Assembly: GCF_009674495.1 (NCBI RefSeq)
Contig: NZ_WKJN01000021.1
Coordinates: forward strand, 1 to 64,000
Direction of reading: 5' to 3'
Source: Duganella alba
Lineage (GTDB): Bacteria > Pseudomonadota > Gammaproteobacteria > Burkholderiales > Burkholderiaceae_D
DNA: 64,000 bases
Part shown: in pieces, positions 34,843-43,146 of the stretch
How the letters are laid out: each line of letters starts with the position of its first letter
Position numbering within the stretch: position 1 is the first letter of the stretch
Position numbers and translations under genes: made by a program
Notes under the pieces: generated by a model
What the model was told of the DNA's origin: nothing
Database searches by the model: none
The model's input: the letters and a program-made list of their open reading frames with translations, nothing else

Positions 34843-35532
34843 ATGCATCTGCGTGACCTGACCCAATACCTGCGCGAACTGGCGGACAACAACAACCGTC
34901 CCTGGTTCATCATGAACAAGCCGCGCTACGACATCCTGCGCGAAGAATTCCTGCAAGTGGTGACCGACATGATTGCCGAGCTGGGCAAGTTCGACCCGCA
35001 GGTCAAGTTCAGCAATCCGAAGAAGGCCATGTTCCGCATCAACCGCGACGTGCGCTTTGCGCATGACAAGAGCCCGTACAAGACGCGCTTTTCGGCCGCG
35101 GTGGCGCCGAACGACATGCGCCGTCCGAGCAAGGCGGGCGGGCCGACCTACTACATGCAGATCGACGGCAGCGGCAAGATGCTGTTCGGCGCCGGCGAAT
35201 ACATGCCGCCGCCGCACCGCCTGAAAGCGCTGCGCCAGCACATGGTCGACGACGCGGCCGGCTTCCGCAAGGTGTTGAAGAACAAGAAGCTGGTGGCGAC
35301 GTTTGGCGACATCCAGAACGAAGGCAAGCTGATGCGACCGCCCAAGGGGTTTGACCCGGAGCATGAGCACATCGAGTACATCAAGCTGAAGAGTTTCTTC
35401 ATCTGGACCGAGATCGCGCTGCCGCTGAACAAGCCGGAGCTGCTGGTGCCGACCCTGGCGGCCGGGCTGAAGGATGCTTATCCGCTGGTGCAGTGGATGC
35501 GCGGGGCGAAGGAGGAATTGGTCGAGGAGTAA
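34843..35532 (+). CDS. DUF2461 family protein
   Basis: 229 aa with the conserved start LRELADNNNRPWFIMNKPRYD-like region (DLTQYLRELADNN, PWFIMNKPRYDIL), then KAMFRINRDVRFAHDKSPYK and YYMQIDGSGKMLFGAGEYMPP. These are the hallmarks of DUF2461 (PF09365). The function of this family is unknown. It is plausibly the last gene of the mscL-protease transcription unit, whose genes are spaced by 9-40 bases. Confidence 0.88.
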   Translation: MHLRDLTQYLRELADNNNRPWFIMNKPRYDILREEFLQVVTDMIAELGKFDPQVKFSNPKKAMFRINRDVRFAHDKSPYKTRFSAAVAPNDMRRPSKAGGPTYYMQIDGSGKMLFGAGEYMPPPHRLKALRQHMVDDAAGFRKVLKNKKLVATFGDIQNEGKLMRPPKGFDPEHEHIEYIKLKSFFIWTEIALPLNKPELLVPTLAAGLKDAYPLVQWMRGAKEELVEE

Positions 35533-35547
35533 CCCCTCAAGCTCGAG

Positions 35548-35577
35548 GGGGTCTGACCCCGTGCGGGGTCAGACCCC
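35548..35577. repeat. 30-bp perfect inverted repeat between convergent genes
   Basis: Arms GGGGTCTGACCCCG and CGGGGTCAGACCCC around a 2-base loop, perfectly complementary. Each arm is itself nearly palindromic. GGGGTCTGACCCC-like units are common dispersed repeats in GC-rich betaproteobacteria as far as I recall. It may act as a bidirectional transcription barrier between DUF2461 and gpsA. Confidence 0.75.
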
Positions 35578-35640
35578 ATATTCGAGGTCGTGGCCGAACG
35601 CGGACGTCTCACGGGGTAGGGAAAAGCGCTTAGCCCCGCT

Positions 35641-36666
35641 TTATTCGTCCTTGGGATCGCGGGAAAGCAGGCGGGCGACCATGGTCTGGGGTTGGTCGCC
35701 ATCGAACAGCACGCCAGCGACGGCATTGGTGATCGGCATTTCCACCCCGAGCCTGGCCGCCAGTTCGCGTACCGCCTTGGCGCACGGCACGCCTTCCGCC
35801 ACGTGGCCCAGCTCCTGCACAATCACATCCAGCGCCTTGCCCTGCGCCAGCCCAAGGCCGACGCGGCGGTTGCGCGACAGATCGCCGGTGCAGGTCAGAA
35901 TCAGATCGCCCATGCCGGTCAGGCCCATGAAGGTCTCGTTCTTGCCACCCAGCGCCACGCCCAGCCGCGTGATTTCCGCCAGCCCGCGCGTGATCAGCGC
36001 CGCGCGCGCGTTCAGGCCCAGGCCCAAACCATCGGCCGCGCCGGTGGCGATGGCCAGCACGTTCTTGACCGCGCCGCCCACTTCCACGCCGACCAGGTCT
36101 TCGCTCGAATACACGCGCATATTGCCGCCGTGCGCGGTTTCCACCACGCAGGCGCGCAGCGACGCCGACTCCGACGCGATGGTCAGCGCGCACGGCAGGC
36201 CCTTGGCCACTTCCTGCGCAAACGACGGGCCCGACAGCGCACCGCCGGCCACGGCGTCGCCCAGCACTTCGCGGACGATCTGGTGCGGCAGCAGGCCGGT
36301 GTCGTATTCAAAGCCCTTGCACAGCCACACCACGTTGGGAATCTGGCGGCCCTTCAGCGACTGCAGCAGCGGCCGCAGACCGGCCACCGGGCAGGCGGCG
36401 ATCAGCAAACTGCCAGGTTCGGCCACATGAGCCAGCGCGGCGTCGAAACCGGCCGCCACCTGCAGCCGTTCAGGGAAGGTGTAGCCGGGCAGGTAGGGAT
36501 TCTCGCGGGCCGCGCCCATGGCCTGCAGCGCGGCGGCGTTGCGGCCCCACAGCAGCACGTCGTGACGCTGTGCCAGCGCCATGGCCACGGCGGTGCCCCA
36601 GGCGCCTGCGCCGAGCACGCTCACCTTGCGGGCCGCGCCCGCATGTTTGCTAGTGTTTTCTTGCAT
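35641..36666 (-). CDS. gpsA: NAD(P)-dependent glycerol-3-phosphate dehydrogenase
   Basis: 341 aa. Rossmann motif GAGAWGTAVAMALA at the N-terminus, VWLCKGFEYDTGLLPHQI and GALSGPSFAQEVAKGLPCA in the middle, then GVEVGGAVKNVLAIATG with the catalytic lysine, and NETFMGLTGMGDLILTCTG. This cytoplasmic enzyme reduces dihydroxyacetone phosphate to sn-glycerol 3-phosphate for phospholipid synthesis. It begins a minus-strand set in the secB-gpsA neighbourhood common in proteobacteria. Confidence 0.95.
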   Translation of the reverse strand: MQENTSKHAGAARKVSVLGAGAWGTAVAMALAQRHDVLLWGRNAAALQAMGAARENPYLPGYTFPERLQVAAGFDAALAHVAEPGSLLIAACPVAGLRPLLQSLKGRQIPNVVWLCKGFEYDTGLLPHQIVREVLGDAVAGGALSGPSFAQEVAKGLPCALTIASESASLRACVVETAHGGNMRVYSSEDLVGVEVGGAVKNVLAIATGAADGLGLGLNARAALITRGLAEITRLGVALGGKNETFMGLTGMGDLILTCTGDLSRNRRVGLGLAQGKALDVIVQELGHVAEGVPCAKAVRELAARLGVEMPITNAVAGVLFDGDQPQTMVARLLSRDPKDE

Positions 36667-36705
36667 GGGATCTCATTCGGCGCGTGGGAAGCGCCGCTAC
36701 GGCAA

Positions 36706-37149
36706 TTATATGCCCCAGACTTCGGATTGTTTGACGTATCCGACCAGGCCGTCGCGATGACGCACCTTGATCCAGCCGCCGGCCGCCGTTTCCGACAGTT
36801 CCAGCAGCACGCCCTTGTCGGCGGTGAACACCGCAGCGGCGGCGTCGTCCGGCGTGGCGCGGACTTTCAGGTTGGCCGTGCGCACGATGACGTTGCGCTT
36901 CGGACTCAGGCCCTTGGCCTCGGTCCAGGCCAGTTCGCCGTTGACATCACGGACCTTGAGCCATTCGCCATACGCCAGCACCACTTCCAGCGGTGCGCCG
37001 CGCGGCACGACGAACAGTTTTCCGCCCTTGGTGGACGGCGCGTCGTACAGGATGACGGGCGCGGCGCCGACCGTTTTGAAGTCGTAGGCCTGGCTGCCGG
37101 CAGCGGCCAGCATCATGGTCAGCGCAGCGATCAAACGGGGAAATGTCAT
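36706..37149 (-). CDS. secreted SH3-domain protein
   Basis: 147 aa. A signal peptide of about 21 residues (ending GSQAY) is followed by two bacterial SH3-like repeats. One is about 25-80 (LYDAPSTKGGKLFVVPRGAPLEV, broken here for length, GEWLKVRDVNGELAWTEA). The other is about 85-147 (VIVRTANLKVRATPDDAAAA, GWIKVRHRDGLVGYVKQSEVWGI). SH3b domains bind peptidoglycan or ligands in the periplasm. It lies between secB and gpsA on the same strand. Confidence 0.85.
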   Translation of the reverse strand: MTFPRLIAALTMMLAAAGSQAYDFKTVGAAPVILYDAPSTKGGKLFVVPRGAPLEVVLAYGEWLKVRDVNGELAWTEAKGLSPKRNVIVRTANLKVRATPDDAAAAVFTADKGVLLELSETAAGGWIKVRHRDGLVGYVKQSEVWGI

Positions 37150-37221
37150 GGCTTGCCTTGAGAGGGTGAAACTCCGCCGGACGAGCGCCCGGCGGCGGTA
37201 TTGCTGAGTAATGCTTGCAGC

Positions 37222-37695
37222 TTAGTGGGTCGCGTCAGCGCTTGGGGCAGCAGCGGCTGCTTCAGCGATGGCTTGTTGACGCTGCTGGTAGAACACTTCG
37301 AAGTTGATCTCAGCCAGGTGCACTGGTGGGAAACCGGCACGGGTGATGGTGTCGGCGATGTTGGCGCGCAGGTATGGGTACACGATGTTCGGGCAACCGA
37401 TGCCCAGCAGCGGGTCCAGCTGGTCGGCTGGAATGTTGCGTGCCTCGAAGATACCAGCTTGCTTGCCTTCCACCAGGAACGCGACTTTGTCTTTGACTTT
37501 GGCGGTCACGGTGATGGTCACGGTCGATTCGAAGATGCCGTCAGCCAGCGGCTCGGCGCCAACGTCCAGTGCGACTTCGATGGTCGGGGCTTCCTGTTCC
37601 AGGAAGATGCCTGGCGAATTCGGTTGTTCCAGCGACAGGTCTTTCAGGTAGACGCGTTGGATTTGGAATACTGGTTGCAGATTTTCTTCAGACAT
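37222..37695 (-). CDS. secB: protein-export chaperone SecB
   Basis: 157 aa, typical SecB length. VFQIQRVYLKDLSLEQPNSP (substrate-binding groove), EVALDVGAEPLADGIFESTVTITV, and FPYLRANIADTITRAGFPPVHL-like region near the end (here VYPYLRANIADTITRAGFPPV) are conserved. The tetramer holds precursors unfolded and brings them to SecA. The Ala-rich tail is the usual disordered end. A hairpin precedes it at 37721. Confidence 0.96.
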   Translation of the reverse strand: MSEENLQPVFQIQRVYLKDLSLEQPNSPGIFLEQEAPTIEVALDVGAEPLADGIFESTVTITVTAKVKDKVAFLVEGKQAGIFEARNIPADQLDPLLGIGCPNIVYPYLRANIADTITRAGFPPVHLAEINFEVFYQQRQQAIAEAAAAAPSADATH

Positions 37696-37720
37696 GGAAC
37701 GCTTTCGTTGTAGTGAAAAC

Positions 37721-37747
37721 GAGCGGCTTCATTCACGCAAGCCGCTC
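37721..37747 (-). terminator. hairpin between grxC and secB
   Basis: Nine-base arms GAGCGGCTT and AAGCCGCTC around a 9-base loop, followed on the minus strand by GTTTTC. It may partly end transcription from grxC before secB. The T-run is short. Confidence 0.45.
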
Positions 37748-37865
37748 TGGATAATGTTTGCTTGCTATGGCTAAACACAGCTCAAATCAAACGCGAAGGC
37801 AATTGTATCAAAACCATTATGGTTTCAACGGATTTCCGGCCGCCGTTTGTCGTATTTGGGGTCTG

Positions 37866-38126
37866 TTAGCCATTCAACAAGGGTGACAAACCGCCAGCTT
37901 GATCCAGCGCATACAAATCGTCGAAACCGCCGACATGGGTGTCGCCGATATAGATTTGCGGCACGGTGCGGCGGCCGGTCTTTTGCATCATCGTCATGCG
38001 TTGCTCCGGGTCCAGATCGACGCGGATTTTCTTCAGGCCGGTCACGCCCTTGGCTTCCAGCAGCCGTTCGGCGCGGGTGCAGTAGGGGCAGACGGCGGTG
38101 GTGTACATAATCACTTCGGCAGTCAT
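37866..38126 (-). CDS. grxC: glutaredoxin 3
   Basis: 86 aa. The active site CPYC (MYTTAVCPYCTRAERLL) and the glutathione-binding TVPQIYIGDTHVGGFDDL are clear. AGGAGG lies 5 bases before this ATG, which decides the start over an upstream in-frame codon. It reduces disulfides and glutathionylated proteins in the cytoplasm. It sits between a rhodanese gene and secB. Confidence 0.95.
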   Translation of the reverse strand: MTAEVIMYTTAVCPYCTRAERLLEAKGVTGLKKIRVDLDPEQRMTMMQKTGRRTVPQIYIGDTHVGGFDDLYALDQAGGLSPLLNG

Positions 38127-38139
38127 CTTGACCTCCTGT

Positions 38140-38541
38140 TTATTTGGCCAGTGGCAGGCCGGCTTTTTGCCATGCGGCAATGCCACCATCCAGGTTCACG
38201 ACATCGGCAAAGCCAGCTTTGCCCAGTTTAGCAGCGGCGGCCGAAGCACGCGCGCCACTCTTGCAGACGACGATCACGCTGCGGCTCTTGAACTTGTCCA
38301 GTTCGCCGATGCGCTTGTCGAGGTCGGCCAGCGGGATATTCTTGGCGTCCGGCAAGTGTCCTTCGGCGAATTCCTTGGGATCGCGTACATCCACAATGGT
38401 GGTTTTGCCGCGATTTATCAACATCGTCACGTCTTGCGGGGTGCTGCGTTTGCCGCGCTGGGTCAGGGCCGGCCACAGCAGGCCGCCCGCCGAAACCAGC
38501 ACCACGGCGATGAGGAAAATATTGTCAATGAAGAATTTCAC
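38140..38541 (-). CDS. membrane-anchored rhodanese-domain protein
   Basis: 133 aa. An N-terminal membrane helix (about residues 5-27) anchors a single rhodanese domain with active-site Cys in VVCKSGARA. It contains IVDVRDPKEFAEGHLPDAKNIP, the typical CH2A/B-like region. It probably transfers sulfur in or near the membrane; the acceptor is unknown. It is 13 bases upstream of grxC, suggesting co-expression in thiol metabolism. Confidence 0.9.
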   Translation of the reverse strand: MKFFIDNIFLIAVVLVSAGGLLWPALTQRGKRSTPQDVTMLINRGKTTIVDVRDPKEFAEGHLPDAKNIPLADLDKRIGELDKFKSRSVIVVCKSGARASAAAAKLGKAGFADVVNLDGGIAAWQKAGLPLAK

Positions 38542-38641
38542 AGGATTCCAATGGTTGAACTTAATCTGCGCATTATAAAATAGAAGCCGTTACAGTACTC
38601 ATTGCACCGGTTTTCCAACTTTTCCTGAAAAGATAGTCCAC

Positions 38642-39388
38642 ATGTACAAAATCGTTTTCATGCGCCATGGCGAATCCACCTGGAACCTGTCGAACCGCTT
38701 CACCGGCTGGACCGACGTCGACCTGACCGAGAAAGGCATCAATGAAGCCAAGCAGGCCGGCAAGCTGCTCAAGGACGGCGGCTTCACCTTCGACCTGGCC
38801 TATACCTCGGTGCTGAAGCGCGCCGTGCGCACGCTGTGGCTGGCGCTGGACGAGATGGACATGATGTACCTGCCGATCAAGAACGACTGGCGCCTCAACG
38901 AGCGCCACTACGGCGCCCTGCAGGGCCTGGACAAGGGCGAAACCGCCGCCAAGTACGGCGACGAGCAGGTGCTGGTCTGGCGCCGCAGCTACGACACGCC
39001 GCCGCCGGCGCTGGAAGCCAGCGACGACCGCGCCTCGTTCAACGACCCGCGCTACGCCGGCCTGGCGAAAGCGCAGATCCCGCTGACCGAATGCCTGAAG
39101 GACACCGTGGCCCGCGTGGTGCCGGTGTGGGACGAGGAAATCGCCCCGGCCATCAAGGCCGGCAAGAAAATCATCATCTCGGCCCACGGCAACAGCCTGC
39201 GCGCGCTGATCAAGATGCTCGACGGCATCAGCGACAGCGACATCGTCGGCCTCAACATCCCGAACGGCACGCCGCTGGTCTACGAGCTGGACGAGAACCT
39301 GAAACCGATCCGTCACTACTACCTGGGTGACGCCGACGCCATCGCCGCCGCGCAAGCCGCCGTGGCCAACCAGGGTAAGGCCAAGTAA
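38642..39388 (+). CDS. gpmA: 2,3-bisphosphoglycerate-dependent phosphoglycerate mutase
   Basis: 248 aa. The phosphohistidine motif FMRHGESTWNLSNRFTGWTD is at the N-terminus. RLNERHYGALQGLDKGE and SAHGNSLRALIKMLDGISD complete the active site. It interconverts 3- and 2-phosphoglycerate in glycolysis and gluconeogenesis. It is divergent from the rhodanese gene, and its stop is one base from the next gene's proposed start. Confidence 0.96.
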   Translation: MYKIVFMRHGESTWNLSNRFTGWTDVDLTEKGINEAKQAGKLLKDGGFTFDLAYTSVLKRAVRTLWLALDEMDMMYLPIKNDWRLNERHYGALQGLDKGETAAKYGDEQVLVWRRSYDTPPPALEASDDRASFNDPRYAGLAKAQIPLTECLKDTVARVVPVWDEEIAPAIKAGKKIIISAHGNSLRALIKMLDGISDSDIVGLNIPNGTPLVYELDENLKPIRHYYLGDADAIAAAQAAVANQGKAK

Positions 39389-39389
39389 T

Positions 39390-40853
39390 TTGTCTTCTTC
39401 GTTCCGCCACACCGCAGCCTTGCTGCTGATGTTGTCGCTCGGGGCCAACGCGGCCCCGTTCGGCAAGACAACCGAGCGCAGCAAGCAGAAAGCGGTGGCC
39501 GAGGCCGAGCGCGCCGGCTTGCAGCAGAAGCTGTCCACCCTCAAGAAGGACATCAGCAAGACCGAAAGCGCCAAGGACGACGCGGCCGATACGCTGGCCG
39601 AGTCGGAAAAGGCGATTTCGGACGCCAACCGCGCGCTGCGCGACCTGCAGCAGGAGCAGGGCGACACCAACGTCAAGCTGCAGCAGCTGTCGGCCGAGCA
39701 CGAGCGGCTGGCGGCCACGGTGGCCCAGCAGAAGCAGCAGCTGGCCAAGCTGCTGCGCGAGCAGTACGTGGCGGGCAACGAAGACCGCATCAAGCTGCTG
39801 CTGTCCGGCGACAACCCGAACCGCATCAACCGCGACCTGCAAATGCTGTCCTATGTGTCGCAGGCGCAGGCGCGGCTGCTGGAAGCGCTGCGCGCCAACC
39901 TGAAGGCCGTCGAGGTCAACCAGGAGGAGGCGCAGAACGCCAAGGACGAGCTGGAAGAAATCGCCCAGGAACAATTGCAGCAGAAAGCCAGGCTGGAGCA
40001 GGAAAAAGGCCGCCGCGCGGCCCTGCTGGCCAGCCTGTCGAACAAACTGGTGTCGCAGCGCAAGGAAGCGGGCAACCTGGAGCGCGACGAGCAGCGCATG
40101 GCCGGCCTGGTCGACAAGCTGAACAAGCTGATCGCCGAGCAGGCCGCCGCCGCGGCCGCCGAGAAGAAACGCCTGGAGCAGGTGGCCGCCGCCAAAGCCG
40201 CCGCCAAGGCCAAGGCGGAGGCCGACGCCCGCGCGCTGGCCAGGGCCAAGGCCGCCGAGGCCGAACGCCAGCGCCTGGCCAGGGCCAACACCACCAAGTC
40301 CGGCACCATCAAGCCGGCCGCGCCGAATCCGGCCGACGCCATCGATGCCGACGAGCCGCCGAAAGTGGCGGCCGTCAAGCCAGCGCCGGCGCCGGAACCG
40401 GTGAACGAAACCCCGGCCAGGGCGGCCGACATCGCGCTGGCGCCCGCCGCGCCGGCCGGCGCCTTCGCCAGCCTGAAAGGCCAGCTGCGTTCGCCGATGG
40501 CGGGCAAGGTCGCCGCCAAGTTCGGTTCGCGCCGCGGCGACGGCCCGAGCTGGAAGGGCGTGTTCATCCGCGCCACCGAAGGCACCGACGTGCACGCGGT
40601 GGCCGCCGGCCGGGTGGTGTTTGCCGACTGGCTGCGCGGCTTCGGCAACCTGATCATCGTCGATCACGGCGGCCAGTACATGAGCATTTATGGCAATAAC
40701 CAGTCGCTGCTGAAACGCATCGGCGACGTGGTCAAGGCCGGCGATCCGATTGCCAGCGCAGGTAACAGCGGCGGCAACGAGGAATCGGGGCTATACTTTG
40801 AACTTCGCCATCAGGGCGCAGCATTCGATCCGGCTGGCTGGGTCAAGTTTTAA
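39390..40853 (+). CDS. EnvC-like murein hydrolase activator (degenerate M23)
   Basis: 487 aa from a TTG at 39390, one base after gpmA; this start gives an intact signal peptide (LSSSFRHTAALLLMLSLGANA). Residues 30-290 are almost all coiled coil (Lys/Glu/Ala-rich), then a Pro/Ala linker, then a LytM domain (about 365-487). The canonical first H-x-G-x-D metal site reads WKGVFI, and the final H-x-H reads YFELRH, so the domain is degenerate as in EnvC, which activates amidases at division instead of cutting. It is followed by ctpA, a common pairing. Confidence 0.87.
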   Translation: MSSSFRHTAALLLMLSLGANAAPFGKTTERSKQKAVAEAERAGLQQKLSTLKKDISKTESAKDDAADTLAESEKAISDANRALRDLQQEQGDTNVKLQQLSAEHERLAATVAQQKQQLAKLLREQYVAGNEDRIKLLLSGDNPNRINRDLQMLSYVSQAQARLLEALRANLKAVEVNQEEAQNAKDELEEIAQEQLQQKARLEQEKGRRAALLASLSNKLVSQRKEAGNLERDEQRMAGLVDKLNKLIAEQAAAAAAEKKRLEQVAAAKAAAKAKAEADARALARAKAAEAERQRLARANTTKSGTIKPAAPNPADAIDADEPPKVAAVKPAPAPEPVNETPARAADIALAPAAPAGAFASLKGQLRSPMAGKVAAKFGSRRGDGPSWKGVFIRATEGTDVHAVAAGRVVFADWLRGFGNLIIVDHGGQYMSIYGNNQSLLKRIGDVVKAGDPIASAGNSGGNEESGLYFELRHQGAAFDPAGWVKF

Positions 40854-40867
40854 GGTTCGCGGAAACT

Positions 40868-42340
40868 ATGGGCAACAAAGTCAAGAGCATCGGCCTGATC
40901 GGCCTCGGTATGGTGGCTGGTGTTGCCGCCTCCTTCCAGTTTTCCGCCATTGCGCAAAAAGCCGTCGGCACGCCGCTGCCGCTGGAAGAGCTGCGCCAGT
41001 TGTCCGATGTGTTCGGCCTGATCAAGACCGACTACGTCGAAACCGTCGACGACAAGAAGCTGCTGACGGAAGCCATTTCCGGCATGGTGTCGTCGCTCGA
41101 TCCGCATTCGGTCTACCTGGATAAAAAAGCCTTCCGCGAAATGCGCGAGACGGTGGCCGGCAAATTCGTCGGCATCGGCGTTGAAGTGGGCCTGGAAGAC
41201 GGCTACATCCGCGTCGTCTCGCCGATCGAGGACACGCCGGCGTTCAAGGCCGGCATCAAGGCCGGCGACCTGATCACCCGCATCGACGGCACCCTGATCA
41301 AGGGCATGTCGCTGGACGAGTCGGTCAAGAAGATGCGCGGCGAGCCGCACTCCAAGGTCAGCGTCACCATCAGCCGCAAGGACGAGGACAAGCCGCTGAT
41401 CTTCAACGTCACGCGCGAGGAAATCCGCGTGCAGAGCGTCAAGGCCAAGATCATCGAGCCGGGCTACGCGTGGGTGCGCATCTCGCAATTCCAGGAACCG
41501 ACCGTCGACGACATGGCCAGGAAGATCACCGCCCTGTACCAGCAGGACCCGCACATCAAAGGCCTGGTGCTGGACCTGCGCAACGATCCGGGCGGCGTGG
41601 TGCCGGGCGCCATCGGCGTCTCGGCCGCCTTCCTGCCCAAGGATGCGGTGATCGTCTCGACCAACGGCCAGCTGCTGAGTTCCAAGGAAACCTTCTACGG
41701 CCGCCAGGAATTCTATGCGCCGCGCGCCAAGAACGACCCGCTGGCCAAGCTGCCGGCCGGCCTGAAAGACGTGCCGATGGTGGTGCTGGTGAACGCCGGT
41801 TCCGCCTCGGCCTCGGAAATCGTCGCCGGCGCGCTGCAGGACTACAAGCGCGCCACCATCATCGGCACGCAGACCTTCGGCAAGGGCTCGGTGCAGACGC
41901 TGCGCCAGCTGACCGCCGATACCGCCGTCAAGCTGACCACCGCCCGCTACTACACGCCGAAGAACCGCGCCATCCAGGCGCGCGGCATCACGCCCGACCT
42001 GCTGGTCGACGAAAGCGCCGACGGCGATGGCATGAACCGCCTGCGCATCCGCGAAGCCGACCTGCAAAAACACCTCGGCAACGACAAGGACCCGGAAGAG
42101 ACCAACAAGCGGGACGTGCTGGAAGACGAACAACGCCTGGCCGCGCTGGCGAAGAAAACCAAGCCGGTGGAATTCGGCTCCAGGGACGACTTCCAGCTGG
42201 CGCAGGCGCTGAACCATTTCAAGGGCCTGCCGGTCCAACTGTCGAAGGCGGACGCCAAGCCGGTCAGCGACGTCGGCGAAACCCAGTCCGATTCGCAGCC
42301 CAAGGAACAGCCGCTGCCGAAGGCGCCCGTCACCAAGTAA
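40868..42340 (+). CDS. ctpA: C-terminal processing protease CtpA (S41)
   Basis: 490 aa. A signal/anchor at the N-terminus (IGLIGLGMVAGVAASF) is followed by a PDZ domain (about 85-165, GIGVEVGLEDGYIRVVSPIE, GDLITRIDG). The S41 protease domain holds the catalytic Ser in LVNAGSASASEIVAGALQDY and the Lys in GTQTFGKGSVQTL. A disordered Lys/Glu-rich C-terminus follows. It degrades or processes periplasmic proteins from their C-termini. The start lies 14 bases after the EnvC-like gene. Confidence 0.94.
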   Translation: MGNKVKSIGLIGLGMVAGVAASFQFSAIAQKAVGTPLPLEELRQLSDVFGLIKTDYVETVDDKKLLTEAISGMVSSLDPHSVYLDKKAFREMRETVAGKFVGIGVEVGLEDGYIRVVSPIEDTPAFKAGIKAGDLITRIDGTLIKGMSLDESVKKMRGEPHSKVSVTISRKDEDKPLIFNVTREEIRVQSVKAKIIEPGYAWVRISQFQEPTVDDMARKITALYQQDPHIKGLVLDLRNDPGGVVPGAIGVSAAFLPKDAVIVSTNGQLLSSKETFYGRQEFYAPRAKNDPLAKLPAGLKDVPMVVLVNAGSASASEIVAGALQDYKRATIIGTQTFGKGSVQTLRQLTADTAVKLTTARYYTPKNRAIQARGITPDLLVDESADGDGMNRLRIREADLQKHLGNDKDPEETNKRDVLEDEQRLAALAKKTKPVEFGSRDDFQLAQALNHFKGLPVQLSKADAKPVSDVGETQSDSQPKEQPLPKAPVTK

Positions 42341-42370
42341 CCGCTGGCGCCCACGCCGCCGCACAGAGAG

Positions 42371-43138
42371 ATGAACGACTCACAACTGCTGCGCTACTCG
42401 CGCCACATCCTGCTCGACGAAATCGGCATCGAGGGCCAGCAACGGCTGCTCGACGCGCAGGCGCTGGTGATCGGCGCCGGCGGCCTCGGTTCGCCGGCCG
42501 CGATGTACCTGGCGTCGGCCGGCGTCGGCCACATCACGCTGGTCGACGACGACACGGTCGACCTGACCAACCTGCAGCGCCAGATCGCCCACACCACGGA
42601 ACGCGTCGGCCAGGGCAAGGCCGCGTCGGCGCGCCAGACGCTGTTGCAGATCAATCCCGAAATCACCGTCACCGCGCTGAATGAACGCGTGGACGACGCG
42701 CGCCTGGCCGCGCTGGTGGCCGCCGCCGACGTGGTGCTGGACTGCACCGACAACTTCGCCACCCGCCACGCCGTCAACCGCGCCTGCGTGGCGGCGCGCA
42801 AGCCGCTGGTGTCCGGCGCCGTGATCCGCTTCGACGGCCAGATCAGCGTGTTCGATCCGCGCGGCGGCGAGCAGCCCTGCTATTCCTGCCTGTTCCCGCA
42901 GGACCAGAAGTTTGAGGATGTGGCCTGTTCCACCATGGGCGTGTTCGCGCCGCTGGTGGGCGTGGTCGGCGCCATGCAGGCGGCCGAGGCGCTCAAGCTG
43001 CTGATGGGCGTCGGCGCGTCGCTGGCCGGGCGCCTGATGATGCTCGACGGCCTGCACATGGAATGGACCAGCATCGGCGTCGCCCGCCATGGCGATTGCC
43101 CGGTCTGCGCCGCCAACAACCCGCCACCCGGAGCTTGA
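42371..43138 (+). CDS. MoeB/ThiF-family adenylyltransferase
   Basis: 255 aa. The nucleotide-binding motif VIGAGGLGSPAAMYLASAGV, then LVDDDTVDLTNLQRQI, matches HesA/MoeB/ThiF E1-like enzymes. Two zinc-binding CxxC pairs are present (CYSCLFP and CPVCA), and VACSTMGVFAPLVGVVGAMQA holds the catalytic region. It adenylates the C-terminal Gly-Gly of MoaD or ThiS for molybdopterin or thiamine synthesis. Which pathway is served cannot be told. It precedes a secreted amidohydrolase gene, an unrelated neighbour. Confidence 0.9.
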   Translation: MNDSQLLRYSRHILLDEIGIEGQQRLLDAQALVIGAGGLGSPAAMYLASAGVGHITLVDDDTVDLTNLQRQIAHTTERVGQGKAASARQTLLQINPEITVTALNERVDDARLAALVAAADVVLDCTDNFATRHAVNRACVAARKPLVSGAVIRFDGQISVFDPRGGEQPCYSCLFPQDQKFEDVACSTMGVFAPLVGVVGAMQAAEALKLLMGVGASLAGRLMMLDGLHMEWTSIGVARHGDCPVCAANNPPPGA

Positions 43139-43146
43139 CCTTGCTG

